NCBI RefSeq assembly: GCF_000272105.2
Contig: NZ_AJZD02000354.1
Coordinates: forward strand, 1-62,530
Direction of reading: 5' to 3'
Origin: Vibrio splendidus 12E03
Lineage (GTDB): Bacteria; Pseudomonadota; Gammaproteobacteria; Enterobacterales; Vibrionaceae
DNA: 62,530 bases
The position numbers were made by a program, and so were the translations under genes. Below are positions 53,785-62,530 of this stretch, piece by piece. Positions within the stretch are counted from its first letter, which is position 1. Every line of letters begins with the position of its first letter. The notes beneath the pieces are model-generated. The model did not search any database and was not told where the DNA came from. It saw nothing but the letters and a program-made list of their open reading frames with translations.

Positions 53785-53810
53785 TCCCCGCGTAATTGCG
53801 GGATTTTTTT
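53785..53810 (+). terminator. terminator after the 61-aa gene
   Basis: TCCCCGC - GTAATT - GCGGGA followed by TTTTTTTTAT; one bulged C in the left arm. Confidence 0.85.
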
Positions 53811-53874
53811 TATCTAAAGCATGCTATAAACAACTTAGTGACTAATGGCAATCGTAGACAGCTAGGTAAGTGGC

Positions 53875-54816
53875 GTGGAATTAGAAGACATCTATCGTAG
53901 AGACCTTAATTTATTGGTCGCTTTAAAGGTATTGATTGAAGAGGGCAGCGTAAGCCAGGCCGCGCTTCGTCTTAACTTAAGCCAATCGGCAACCAGTCGA
54001 GTACTAGGGCGTTTAAGAGAATTACTAAACGATCCGCTGTTTACACGCCAAGGTCAGCACCTTATTCCTACCAAGAAAGCACTCGAGATCAGTCAGCGTA
54101 TTGATCAGCCTTTGGAGTCTTTTCGCCAATTGCTGAGTCCGAGTGACTTTGATCCTTACTATTGCAGCGAACGTTTTCTGATTGCAACCACCGACTATGC
54201 GATGCAAACCATCTTGCCTTATGCGTTGCCGAAGATTTATGAACAAGCACCCAATATATCTTTGGAGTTTGCTCCGTTGCAGCATGAGCATTTGTTTAAA
54301 CAACTCAGCACAGAACGCGTTGATATGGCGATCTGTCGTCCGAGTGGCAGCATTACACCACTTCATCAAGAAGTATTGGGGCCGGTTGGTGTGTCGTGTC
54401 TGTTATCTAAAAACCACCCATTAGCCGATCAACCTTTAAGCCTTGAAGATTATGTTTCACTCCCGCATGCGATGATTGCGATCAGTGATGGTGTTAAGGC
54501 TTTATTAGACAACGCATTAGCCAATCAACAGCCTCGTAAAATGGTGTTGCGTGCTTATCACCTTGAAGCTGCATTGGCGATTGTCGATAGAATGCCATTA
54601 GTGATTACGGTACCTGCTGATTTGGCTTATTTGGTGGCTGAGCGTTATGACTTAGTCGTTAAACCGCTACCATTCGAGTTTATGCCGTTTGATTACTCAC
54701 TGATCTGGCACTCGCGTTGCGATTCTTCTGCTTCACAACAATGGTTAAGAAGAGTGGTAAAAGAAGAGTGTGGTGAGTTGATTCAGAAGCGTATTGCGGA
54801 TGTCGGTTTGGGCTAA
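53875..54816 (+). CDS. LysR-type transcriptional regulator
   Basis: The 313-residue LTTR has an N-terminal winged HTH (about 8-65: LNLLVALKVLIEEGSVSQAA, LNLSQSATSRVLGRLRELLN, DPLFTR) and a NodD-like substrate domain. The probable start is GTG 53875 with AGGTAAG in front. The domain resembles the group around LeuO/NodD but no specific target is recognised. It is convergent with acuI across a shared terminator, so it need not regulate that gene. Confidence 0.9.
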   Translation: MELEDIYRRDLNLLVALKVLIEEGSVSQAALRLNLSQSATSRVLGRLRELLNDPLFTRQGQHLIPTKKALEISQRIDQPLESFRQLLSPSDFDPYYCSERFLIATTDYAMQTILPYALPKIYEQAPNISLEFAPLQHEHLFKQLSTERVDMAICRPSGSITPLHQEVLGPVGVSCLLSKNHPLADQPLSLEDYVSLPHAMIAISDGVKALLDNALANQQPRKMVLRAYHLEAALAIVDRMPLVITVPADLAYLVAERYDLVVKPLPFEFMPFDYSLIWHSRCDSSASQQWLRRVVKEECGELIQKRIADVGLG

Positions 54817-54860
54817 CTAGGACTGAGTCTGGGTTCACTGACCCTAATGACAAAAACGCA

Positions 54861-54886
54861 AAAGGGCTGATAAAAATCAGCCCTTT
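54861..54886. terminator. bidirectional terminator between the LysR gene and acuI
   Basis: AAAGGGCTGAT - AAAA - ATCAGCCCTTT, 11-bp stem; T-rich flanks on both strands. Confidence 0.9.
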
Positions 54887-54950
54887 GTTGTTTTGGGTTA
54901 TCCAAGCCTAAAGCAGTTACTTAAGGTTTGATAACTTTATGTTTGAGAAT

Positions 54951-55931
54951 CTATAGCTTAATGACTACGCGACCAGTGATTTGACCGTTAGTGATGTCTT
55001 CTGCTGCTTGAATTGCACCGTCTAAAGATACTTCTTTGGTTGCTTGAGCGTAGAAAGATTCTGGTAGTAGTTCAGCCAGTTGTTCCCATGCTTTAATACG
55101 TTTTTCACGAGGGCACATTACCGAGTCAACACCTTGTAGGCGAACGTTACGCAGAATGAATGGCATTACTGTTGTTGGTAAGTCAAAACCGCCTGCTAGA
55201 CCACACATCGCAACTGCACCGTTGTAATCAATTTGCGCCAACACTTTGGCAAGTACTTTGCTACCTACTGTATCGATAGCGCCAGCCCACAATTGTTTTT
55301 CTAGTGGTTTTGCTGGTTCTTCTAGTTCAGCACGCTCTACAATACGTGTCGCGCCTAGTGATTTAAGTAGTTCACCATTTACAGAAGCACGACCAGTCAC
55401 AGCTGCCACTTTGTAGCCCAGTTGGTTTAGTAGAGTGATAGATACGCTACCTACGCCGCCACTTGCACCCGTTACTAGGATTTCACCGTCTTCTGGTTTG
55501 ATGCCTGCATCTACGATAGCTTGCACACAAAGCATTGCTGTGAAGCCAGCTGTACCGATCGCCATGACTTTCTTAGCGTCTAGACCTGCTGGCATTGGCA
55601 CTAACCAATCACCGTTTAGGCTCGCTTTTTCAGCCATGCCGCCCCAGTGACCTTCACCAACACCCCAGCCAGTTAGAACAACTTCGTCGCCTGCTTTATA
55701 GCGAGGGTCATCAGATTGTGAAACAACACCTGAAAGGTCGATACCAGGAACCATTGGGAAGTTACGAACAATGCGCCCTTTACCTGTAATCGCCAAACCA
55801 TCTTTGTAGTTCAAAGAAGAGTAGCTAACATCGATCTTCACGTTACCTTCCGGTAATTGAGACTCTTCAATTTGAGAAACTGACGCGATAGTTTTTTTGT
55901 CTTCTTGGTTTAGTACAAGTGCTTTAAACAT
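54951..55931 (-). CDS. acuI: acrylyl-CoA reductase (AcuI/YhdH)
   Basis: The 326-residue zinc-free medium-chain dehydrogenase/reductase matches YhdH: SSLNYKDGLAITGKG, RNFPMVPGIDLSG, GTAGFTAMLC and the NADPH loop TGASGGVGS. It reduces acryloyl-CoA to propionyl-CoA, which detoxifies acrylate from DMSP breakdown, relevant to a marine host. GGAG lies upstream. Single gene; the 240 bases upstream hold only the fadA terminator. Confidence 0.92.
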   Translation of the reverse strand: MFKALVLNQEDKKTIASVSQIEESQLPEGNVKIDVSYSSLNYKDGLAITGKGRIVRNFPMVPGIDLSGVVSQSDDPRYKAGDEVVLTGWGVGEGHWGGMAEKASLNGDWLVPMPAGLDAKKVMAIGTAGFTAMLCVQAIVDAGIKPEDGEILVTGASGGVGSVSITLLNQLGYKVAAVTGRASVNGELLKSLGATRIVERAELEEPAKPLEKQLWAGAIDTVGSKVLAKVLAQIDYNGAVAMCGLAGGFDLPTTVMPFILRNVRLQGVDSVMCPREKRIKAWEQLAELLPESFYAQATKEVSLDGAIQAAEDITNGQITGRVVIKL

Positions 55932-56104
55932 GATCTGCTCCGTGGAGGAATATTAGGAAACTGAAGTAACTTTAGTTGAATAATCCGAGAAAAAATAATG
56001 AAACATCAACATTGAATCTATGCGTTTTGTGCATAGATGTTGGTGCTGGTTTCTCTTTCGTTGAGTTCGCTGAATGAATCGACGTATTGTTGAACGTTGA
56101 GTAA

Positions 56105-56135
56105 TAAAAAATGCAGCTATATAAATATAGCTGCA
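56105..56135 (-). terminator. terminator after fadA
   Basis: On the minus strand TGCAGCTATA - TTTA - TATAGCTGCA followed by TTTTTTATT; 10-bp perfect stem, 38 bases beyond the fadA stop. Confidence 0.9.
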
Positions 56136-56172
56136 CATAAGATTATCCTTCAAGTATTACAGTCAGTGATCG

Positions 56173-57336
56173 CTATGGGCGTTCAAATACCGTTGCAATA
56201 CCTTGGCCTAAGCCAATACACATAGTCGCTAAGCCGTATTTCACGTCTTGTGCTTCCATTAGGTTAATTAGGGTTGTAGAGATACGAGAACCAGAACAAC
56301 CTAGTGGGTGGCCAAGCGCAATCGCACCGCCGTTAAGGTTTACTTTCTCATCGACCACATCCAGTAGACCTAGGTCTTTCGCACATGGAAGAGATTGAGC
56401 AGCAAACGCTTCATTTAACTCAATGACACCCATATCTTCAATGGTTAGCCCTGCACGTTTAAGTGCTTTTTGGGTTGCTGGTACTGGGCCGTAACCCATG
56501 ATTGAAGGATCGCAACCTGCGATAGCCATCGATTTCACGCGAGCTCGAATTTTAAGGCCAAGTGCGTTGGCTTTCTCTTCGCTCATGATAAGCATTGCTG
56601 AAGCACCATCAGACAGGGCTGATGAAGTACCTGCTGTTACCGTGCCATTTGCTGGATCAAATACCGGACGAAGCTGAGATAAGCCTTCAACTGTTGTCTC
56701 TGGACGAATCACTTCATCGTAATCCAGAGTGAACAGAGAACCGTCTGCAGCGTGAGCTTCGGTTGGCAGGATTTCATTCTTGAAACGACCTTCAACTGTT
56801 GCTGCCTGAGCACGAGCATGTGAGCGTGCTGCGAATGCATCTTGGTCTTCACGGCTAATACCGTGCATTTTACCTAGCATCTCAGCGGTTAGGCCCATCA
56901 TGCCCGCCGCTTTCGCTACGTGTTTAGACATGCCAGGGTGAAAATCAACACCGTGGTTCATTGGTACGTGGCCCATGTGCTCCACACCACCGATCAGGCA
57001 GATTTCAGCATCGCCAACCATGATAGAGCGACTTGCATCATGCAGAGCTTGCATAGATGACCCACATAAACGGTTGACCGTCACCGCACCAATCTCAATC
57101 GGTAGACCAGCAAGCAAAGCAGCGTTACGTGCAACGTTGAAGCCTTGCTCTAGCGTTTGTTGTACACAACCCCAGTAGATATCTTCAATTTCGACAGGGT
57201 TTACTTCTGGGTTGCGCTCTAAAATGCCTTTCATCAAATGTGCCGACAGATCTTCAGCGCGAGTGTGACGGAAAGCTCCACCTTTGGAACGTCCCATTGG
57301 GGTACGAAGGCAATCAACAACAACTACATTTTTCAT
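56173..57336 (-). CDS. fadA: 3-ketoacyl-CoA thiolase
   Basis: The 387-residue thiolase has nucleophile Cys91 (VNRLCGSSMQA), His343 (ALGHPLGCSG) and Cys373 (CIGLGQG), the full catalytic set. It performs the last step of beta-oxidation as a complex with FadB. 26 bases after fadB; same length as E. coli FadA. Confidence 0.97.
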   Translation of the reverse strand: MKNVVVVDCLRTPMGRSKGGAFRHTRAEDLSAHLMKGILERNPEVNPVEIEDIYWGCVQQTLEQGFNVARNAALLAGLPIEIGAVTVNRLCGSSMQALHDASRSIMVGDAEICLIGGVEHMGHVPMNHGVDFHPGMSKHVAKAAGMMGLTAEMLGKMHGISREDQDAFAARSHARAQAATVEGRFKNEILPTEAHAADGSLFTLDYDEVIRPETTVEGLSQLRPVFDPANGTVTAGTSSALSDGASAMLIMSEEKANALGLKIRARVKSMAIAGCDPSIMGYGPVPATQKALKRAGLTIEDMGVIELNEAFAAQSLPCAKDLGLLDVVDEKVNLNGGAIALGHPLGCSGSRISTTLINLMEAQDVKYGLATMCIGLGQGIATVFERP

Positions 57337-57362
57337 TTTGCTATTCCTTTTCCAAATGTGGG

Positions 57363-59534
57363 TTACAGAGAACTGGCTTGTTGAGCGTCGTAAAAGCTTT
57401 CGCCTTTCGCAGCCATATCAAGCAATAGTTGAGGAACTTGGTACATTGCACCTAAGTCTTGGTAGCCTTTCGCCATTTCAACGAAGTTACCAATGCCCAC
57501 ACTGTCTAAGTAGCGGAATACGCCGCCTCTGAATGGAGGGAAGCCTAAACCGTAAACCAGTGCCATATCCGCTTCTTGCGGTGTTGCGATAATGCCTTCT
57601 TCTAGACAAAGCACTACTTCGTTGATCATTGGAATCATCACACGTTGGATAATTGTCTGGTCATCAAAGTCTTGTGGCTGTTGGCATACGTCAGCTAAGA
57701 TAGGAAGAATGTCTTCAGAGAAGGTCTTCTTCGGGCGACCGCGTTTATCTACGCTGTATGTGTAGAAACCGCTGCCGTTCTTCTGACCGTATTTCTCAGC
57801 GACATAAAGTGCGTCAATCGCATCACGACCTTCTTTACCCATACGCTCAGGGAAACCTTGCGCCATCACAGCTTGCGCGTGGTGTGCTGTATCTAGACCA
57901 ACAACGTCTAGTAGATATGCAGGGCCCATTGGCCAACCGAACTTACGTTCCATGACTTTATCGATCTTAGTGAAGTCAGCACCGTCACGTAGCAACATGC
58001 TGAAACCGCCAAAGTAAGGGAAAAGTACACGGTTGACGAAGAAGCCAGGGCAGTCGTTCACAACGATAGGGGATTTACCCATCTTCGCGGCGTAAGCCAC
58101 TACGCGATTGATGGTTTCTTCTGAAGTGTGCTCACCTCGGATGATCTCAACCAAAGGCATGCGATGTACTGGGTTAAAGAAGTGCATGCCACAGAAGTTT
58201 TCAGGGCGCTTCAAAGATTTCGCTAGTAGGTTGATAGGAATCGTAGAGGTATTTGATGTAAGAACAGTGTCTTCACCGACCAGACTTTCAACTTCGCTCA
58301 ACACTGCCGCTTTTACTTTAGGGTTCTCTACCACGGCTTCTACGACAACATCTGATTGCTCAACACCTGCATAATGCAAGCTTGGAGTAATCGAAGACAG
58401 AATACCTGCCATCTTGAACCCATCTAAGCGACCGCGTGACAAGCGTTTGTTCAACAACTTAGATGCTTCGTTCATACCAAGATCAAGAGATGCCTGTGCG
58501 ATGTCTTTCATCATCACTGGCACACCTTTCAATGCTGACTGGTAAGCAATACCGCCGCCCATGATGCCAGCACCAAGTACTGCAGCACGTTCAGTCGCTT
58601 TATTTGCAGATTTACCAGCCTGTTTTGCTAAGCCTTTAATATATTGGTCATTTAAGAATAGGCCAACCAGTGCTTTCGCTTCTTCAGATTTTGCTAGCTT
58701 AACGAAGTGTTTACGTTCGATGTCGAGTGCTGCATCGCGATTGCTACGTGCTGCTTCTTCAATCGCAATCACAGAAGTAATTGGAGCTGGGTAGTGAGGC
58801 CCTGCTTTTTGAGCCACTAAGCCTTTAGCCATAGTAAAGCTCATCATCGCTTCGAGTTTGCTTAGTGAAAGCGCTGATGTTTTTTGTTTACGGCGTAATT
58901 GCCAGTCTAATTTTTCATTAGCAGCCAGAGAAACGGTGTTGATTGCCGATTCTAGTAACTGGTCTGTTTCAACAATCGCATCTAACAAGCCAACTTTAAG
59001 CGCTTCATCTGCACGGCATGCTTTGCCTTGCGTGATAATTTCCATAGCGCTGTCAGCACCGATAACACGAGGTAGGCGCACACAACCACCAAAACCAGGC
59101 ATGATGCCAAGTTTGGTTTCAGGTAGGCCAATGCTGGTGGTCTTGTCACCGATACGGAAATCAGTAGCGAGTACACATTCACAGCCGCCGCCAAGGGCAT
59201 GGCCACGCATCATTGAAAGAGTTGGGACAGGAAGGTCTTCGAGCTTGCTGAAGATTGAATTTGCGAATCTTAACCACTCATCAAGTTCTGCTTCTGGCTT
59301 AGCAAATAGGCCGAGAAATTCAGTGATGTCTGCGCCTACAATGAACGCGTCTTTGTTTGAAGTTAAGATTAAACCACGTAATCCTGCGTGAGCATTAAGA
59401 GTATCTAACGCTTTGTCTAGTGATTCTAAAGTAGCAAGGTCGAGTTTGTTTACAGAGGCTGGTGCACAGAAGCTTAATTCCGCAATACCATCTTGTAATT
59501 CCTTTACCTGTAGGGTGTTAGCTTGGTAAATCAT
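57363..59534 (-). CDS. fadB: fatty-acid oxidation complex alpha subunit
   Basis: The 723-residue multifunctional protein has an N-terminal enoyl-CoA hydratase/isomerase (about 1-190; HALGGGCECVLATDFRIG) and C-terminal 3-hydroxyacyl-CoA dehydrogenase with NAD loop GAGIMGGGIAYQ (about 320) and HFFNPVHRMPLVEII. First gene of fadBA. A FadR operator lies about 70 bases upstream. Confidence 0.97.
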   Translation of the reverse strand: MIYQANTLQVKELQDGIAELSFCAPASVNKLDLATLESLDKALDTLNAHAGLRGLILTSNKDAFIVGADITEFLGLFAKPEAELDEWLRFANSIFSKLEDLPVPTLSMMRGHALGGGCECVLATDFRIGDKTTSIGLPETKLGIMPGFGGCVRLPRVIGADSAMEIITQGKACRADEALKVGLLDAIVETDQLLESAINTVSLAANEKLDWQLRRKQKTSALSLSKLEAMMSFTMAKGLVAQKAGPHYPAPITSVIAIEEAARSNRDAALDIERKHFVKLAKSEEAKALVGLFLNDQYIKGLAKQAGKSANKATERAAVLGAGIMGGGIAYQSALKGVPVMMKDIAQASLDLGMNEASKLLNKRLSRGRLDGFKMAGILSSITPSLHYAGVEQSDVVVEAVVENPKVKAAVLSEVESLVGEDTVLTSNTSTIPINLLAKSLKRPENFCGMHFFNPVHRMPLVEIIRGEHTSEETINRVVAYAAKMGKSPIVVNDCPGFFVNRVLFPYFGGFSMLLRDGADFTKIDKVMERKFGWPMGPAYLLDVVGLDTAHHAQAVMAQGFPERMGKEGRDAIDALYVAEKYGQKNGSGFYTYSVDKRGRPKKTFSEDILPILADVCQQPQDFDDQTIIQRVMIPMINEVVLCLEEGIIATPQEADMALVYGLGFPPFRGGVFRYLDSVGIGNFVEMAKGYQDLGAMYQVPQLLLDMAAKGESFYDAQQASSL

Positions 59535-59604
59535 TGTCTATCTCCATGACATACAATCCACGATTGTTTGAGAGAATCTTGTTATCTTTCTATTATTGTA
59601 GAAT

Positions 59605-59621
59605 ACCTGGTAAGACCAGTT
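59605..59621. promoter_or_regulatory. FadR operator upstream of fadB
   Basis: ACCTGGTAAGACCAGTT matches the FadR consensus AnCTGGTCnGACnnGTT at nearly every fixed position and is a near palindrome. Long-chain acyl-CoA releases FadR and would induce fadBA. Confidence 0.85.
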
Positions 59622-59761
59622 ATCTTAGTCTGTACCTCTGCTTGATTAATTTCAATACATTTTTTAAACAATTGTTTAACATTGTGCGATAGCACAGATC
59701 CTCTAACCCTTATTATTCACGCGTGATACACTCCGTCGCTCTTATTAACTAAGTTAACGAT

Positions 59762-60385
59762 ATGAATGAACAGCCTTATTTAATACCTTCTGCGTCGGCT
59801 CTGTTTGAAGAAGAGATAAAAAAGAGCGTCTTTATTACGCATCTTGCTCATACTCCAAGTGTAGAAGCTGCAAAACAGTTCGTAGAACAGGTGAAAAAAG
59901 AGCATTCTTTAGCACGACATAACTGTTGGGGTTTTGTTGCTGGTCGACCTGAAGACTCAATGCTTTGGGGTTTTAGTGATGATGGTGAACCTTCAGGTAC
60001 AGCGGGTAAGCCGATTTTGGCGCAACTGTCTGGTTCTGGCGTCGGTGAATTAACGGCCGTAGTCACTCGTTATTCTGGCGGAATCAAGCTTGGTACAGGT
60101 GGTTTGGTTAAGGCTTATGGTGGTGGCGTACAACAAGCTCTCAAGCTGCTTCAAACTATCGAGAAAAAAATAACCACAAAATTACGGCTAGAGTTAGACT
60201 ATGGCTTTGTGCCGATCGCACAATCCATCATGGCTCAGCATCAGGCTGTTGAGGTCCAAGCGGATTATGGTGTTCAAGTTGAGCTTATTATTGAAATAGA
60301 GCTCCTTCAGGTAGATTCGTTTACCCAAACCATGATCAATAAAAGCGGTGCTAAGGCACTGGTAACGAAAGTCAAAGACAACTAG
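59762..60385 (+). CDS. yigZ: YigZ/IMPACT family protein
   Basis: The 207-residue protein has the UPF0029 N-terminal domain (KKSVFITHLAHTPSVEAAKQ, NCWGFVAG, DDGEPSGTAGKPIL, VTRYSGGIKLGTGGL) and a C-terminal RNA-binding-like domain. Molecular function is not settled; homologues relate to translation control. It is divergent from fadB and 34 bases before trkH. Confidence 0.92.
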   Translation: MNEQPYLIPSASALFEEEIKKSVFITHLAHTPSVEAAKQFVEQVKKEHSLARHNCWGFVAGRPEDSMLWGFSDDGEPSGTAGKPILAQLSGSGVGELTAVVTRYSGGIKLGTGGLVKAYGGGVQQALKLLQTIEKKITTKLRLELDYGFVPIAQSIMAQHQAVEVQADYGVQVELIIEIELLQVDSFTQTMINKSGAKALVTKVKDN

Positions 60386-60419
60386 GAAGTTTGAAGCATT
60401 TCGCTTCGTTCAATAGCTC

Positions 60420-61877
60420 ATGCAATTTCGCTCAATTATTCGAATCGTCGGATTATTATTAGCACTTTTTAGTGTATCAATGCTTGCTCCTGCGCTCGTC
60501 GCACTGATCTATCGAGATGGTGCGGGTGTGCCATTTGTGACGACCTTCTTCGTTCTCTTATTCTGTGGAGCAACTTGCTGGTTTCCAAACCGACGTTATA
60601 AGCATGAATTGAAAGCGCGTGATGGCTTTTTGATTGTTGTTCTGTTTTGGACGGTAATCGGTAGTGCGGGTGCGCTGCCGTTTTTGATCGCCGATAACCC
60701 CAATGTGTCGGTAACCGATGCTTTCTTCGAATCCTTTTCTGCATTAACTACCACCGGCGCGACTGTGATTGTTGGCCTTGATGATCTGCCTAAGGCGATT
60801 CTATTTTACCGTCAGTTCCTACAATGGTTTGGTGGTATGGGTATCATCGTATTGGCGGTAGCTATCCTCCCTGTTCTGGGTATCGGTGGTATGCAGCTAT
60901 ATCGTGCTGAAATCCCTGGTCCAGTAAAAGATAGCAAGATGACTCCGCGTATTGCTGAAACGGCAAAAGCGCTTTGGTATATCTACCTGAGCCTAACGAT
61001 TGCTTGTGCAGTAGCTTTTTGGCTTGCAGGTATGAGCTTCTTTGATGCAATTAGCCATAGCTTCTCTACTATTGCGATTGGTGGCTTCTCGACTCACGAT
61101 GCAAGCATGGGCTATTTCAACAGTCCTGCAATCAATATGATTACGGTCGTGTTCCTGCTTATCTCTGCATGTAACTATTCTCTTCACTTTGCAGCGTTTG
61201 CTTCTGGTGGTGTGCACCCTAAGTATTACTGGAAAGATCCGGAATTCCGCGCCTTTATCTTTATTCAGGTGGTCTTGTTCTTAGTTTGTTTCTTATTACT
61301 GCTGAATCACCACTCTTATGATTCGTACTATGATGCTTTTGATCAAGCCTTGTTCCAAACGGTATCTATATCCACGACTGCTGGTTTCACTACGACTGGT
61401 TTTTCAGAGTGGCCACTGTTCTTACCCGTGTTACTCCTATTCTCTTCTTTTATAGGGGGATGTGCAGGTTCAACGGGCGGTGGGATGAAGGTCATTCGAA
61501 TCTTATTGCTTACTCTGCAAGGTGCTCGTGAAATGAAGCGTCTTGTTCACCCTCGTGCTGTCTATACCATCAAGGTTGGCGGTTCTGCGTTACCACAACG
61601 TGTCGTGGATGCGGTTTGGGGCTTCTTCTCTGCATACGCCTTGGTTTTTGTGGTTTGTATGTTGGCTCTTATTGCAACCGGTATGGATGAGCTGAGTGCT
61701 TTCTCTGCCGTAGCGGCAACATTGAATAACCTTGGCCCGGGCTTAGGTGAAGTGGCAATGCATTTCGGCGATGTGAATGACAAGGCTAAGTGGGTGCTGA
61801 TCGTATCTATGCTGTTTGGTCGTTTAGAGATATTCACCTTATTAATTTTATTGACCCCTACGTTTTGGCGTAGCTAA
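60420..61877 (+). CDS. trkH: Trk potassium uptake channel subunit
   Basis: The 485-residue membrane protein has four pore repeats with selectivity-filter-like turns (ALTTTGATVI, TIAIGGFSTHD, TTAGFTTTGF, NNLGPGLGEV). It takes up K+ under control of the TrkA ring, encoded elsewhere. Full family length. hemG follows after ten bases. Confidence 0.96.
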   Translation: MQFRSIIRIVGLLLALFSVSMLAPALVALIYRDGAGVPFVTTFFVLLFCGATCWFPNRRYKHELKARDGFLIVVLFWTVIGSAGALPFLIADNPNVSVTDAFFESFSALTTTGATVIVGLDDLPKAILFYRQFLQWFGGMGIIVLAVAILPVLGIGGMQLYRAEIPGPVKDSKMTPRIAETAKALWYIYLSLTIACAVAFWLAGMSFFDAISHSFSTIAIGGFSTHDASMGYFNSPAINMITVVFLLISACNYSLHFAAFASGGVHPKYYWKDPEFRAFIFIQVVLFLVCFLLLLNHHSYDSYYDAFDQALFQTVSISTTAGFTTTGFSEWPLFLPVLLLFSSFIGGCAGSTGGGMKVIRILLLTLQGAREMKRLVHPRAVYTIKVGGSALPQRVVDAVWGFFSAYALVFVVCMLALIATGMDELSAFSAVAATLNNLGPGLGEVAMHFGDVNDKAKWVLIVSMLFGRLEIFTLLILLTPTFWRS

Positions 61878-61887
61878 GGACAACATT

Positions 61888-62415
61888 GTGGCAAAAGCTC
61901 TATTTTTGTATTCAAGCCGTGAAGGGCAGACCAAGAAAATCTTGAACTATATAAAAGAAGAAGTGAATGAGTTCGAATGTGAGCTTCAAGATCTGCACAC
62001 TGTTACTAGTGTCGACTTTGCTCAATACGACAGAGTCTTGATTGGCGCATCGATTCGTTATGGCCACCTCAATAAGAAGCTATATCAGTTCATTGATGCC
62101 AACCTTGCTCAGTTGCAATCAAACAAGGTCGCTTTCTTCTGCGTTAACTTAACAGCTCGTAAAGAAGACCAAGGTAAAGATACTCCTGAAGGTAGCGCTT
62201 ATATTAAGAAGTTTCTTCTTAAGTCCCCATGGCAACCTACTTTGATCGGTGTATTCGCGGGGGCTCTCTATTACCCACGTTATAACTGGTTCGATAAAAC
62301 CATGATTCGCTTCATTATGAATATGACAGGTGGAGAAACGGATACAACCAAGGAAGTTGAGTACACAAACTGGGAAAAAGTCTCTTTATTCTCTAAGAAA
62401 CTGCAAGAGATGTAA
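61888..62415 (+). CDS. hemG: menaquinone-dependent protoporphyrinogen IX dehydrogenase
   Basis: The 175-residue flavodoxin-like protein (FLYSSREGQTKKIL FMN loop; IGASIRYGHLNKK; FFCVNLTARKEDQGKDTPEG) oxidises protoporphyrinogen IX with the quinone pool. The probable start is GTG 61888. As in E. coli it precedes an rRNA operon; the rrn promoter is at the right end. No strong terminator was seen after it. Confidence 0.93.
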   Translation: MAKALFLYSSREGQTKKILNYIKEEVNEFECELQDLHTVTSVDFAQYDRVLIGASIRYGHLNKKLYQFIDANLAQLQSNKVAFFCVNLTARKEDQGKDTPEGSAYIKKFLLKSPWQPTLIGVFAGALYYPRYNWFDKTMIRFIMNMTGGETDTTKEVEYTNWEKVSLFSKKLQEM

Positions 62416-62460
62416 GAGAAAAGCCTACTTTTGAGGCGTTTTGAGTTCTTTTTAATCGAA

Positions 62461-62530
62461 CGAATAAAAAAACGAGAAAAACTTCAAAAAGGGCTTGCCT
62501 GTGTGATCGAAATCTCTATAATGCCACCTC
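62461..62530 (+). promoter_or_regulatory. rrn P1-type promoter at the right edge
   Basis: TTGCCT (62495-62500), exactly 16 bases, TATAAT (62517-62522), then the GC-rich discriminator GCCACCTC at the edge: the layout of rRNA P1 promoters. An A/T-rich tract with A-runs (62464-62490) sits where an UP element is expected. The rRNA genes should begin beyond the window. Confidence 0.8.

Noticed and set aside
58858..59391. 177-codon plus-strand frame inside fadB
   Set aside because: It is a long antisense shadow of the conserved FadB hydratase domain; Ser/Arg-rich composition is typical of such shadows.
62416..62450. Possible terminator after hemG
   Set aside because: Only a 4-base GCCT/AGGC stem with a short T stretch; too weak to claim.
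1..62530. CRISPR arrays, tRNA genes, transposases, toxin-antitoxin or defence islands
   Set aside because: No regularly spaced direct repeats, tRNA-like clover sequence, IS ends with transposase, or such gene pairs were seen; the window is mainly conserved origin-proximal core genes.

Overview
The window is the replication-origin region of chromosome 1 of a marine Vibrio, probably of the Splendidus/Harveyi kind; the species call is inference. The gene order mnmG - oriC - mioC - mnmE - yidC - yidD - rnpA - rpmH - amino-acid ABC transporter - dnaA - dnaN - recF - gyrB - hsp20 - avtA - glyS - glyQ - mneA is the Vibrio origin order as I know it. The codon use, the DUF2860 outer-membrane protein, the Vibrio-type intergenic palindromes and an rRNA promoter after hemG fit the same picture.

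Layout. (1) 1 to about 3,300: the right end of a P2/K139-like prophage. It has a divergent lysogeny switch: cox-like gene and small early genes leftward, MuA-HTH/LexA-type repressor and P2-type integrase rightward. It is inserted directly in front of srkA. (2) 3.3-18.4 kb: srkA-dsbA, a DUF2860 protein, comM, the attenuated ilvL-GMEDA operon, the divergent pair punR/punC, and glmU. (3) 18.6-25.5 kb: the ATP synthase operon atpIBEFHAGDC, leftward. (4) 25.7-30.4 kb: the mnmG-rsmG-parA-parB operon running leftward from oriC at about 30.0-30.37 kb, which has three 13-mers, five DnaA boxes and 13 GATC sites. (5) 30.4-37.2 kb: leftward genes mioC, mnmE, yidC, yidD, rnpA, rpmH (44 codons) and a polar amino-acid ABC transporter. 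(6) 37.5-43.7 kb: dnaA-dnaN-recF-gyrB, rightward. (7) 44-54.8 kb: a small heat-shock gene with a sigma-32 promoter and a ROSE-like leader, avtA, a MalS-like lipoprotein amylase, glyQS, an Mn2+-riboswitch-controlled mneA, two tiny membrane proteins, tusA and a LysR regulator. (8) 54.9-62.5 kb: acuI, fadBA with a FadR operator, yigZ, trkH, hemG, and an rrn P1-type promoter in the last 40 bases.

How the parts work together. Most genes are core housekeeping: initiation (DnaA, oriC, DnaN, RecF, GyrB), segregation (ParA/ParB with a near-consensus parS inside recF), tRNA modification (MnmE/MnmG), RNA and membrane biogenesis (RnpA, YidC/YidD), energy (ATP synthase), branched-chain amino acids and fatty-acid oxidation. 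The accessory part is the prophage and, less clearly, the amylase gene. I see no transposase, CRISPR array, toxin-antitoxin pair, defence island or clearly new multi-gene system. The least explained items are the prophage early operon (a 203-codon open fragment plus three small genes), the two palindromic intergenic elements around hsp20, and the two small membrane proteins near mneA and tusA.
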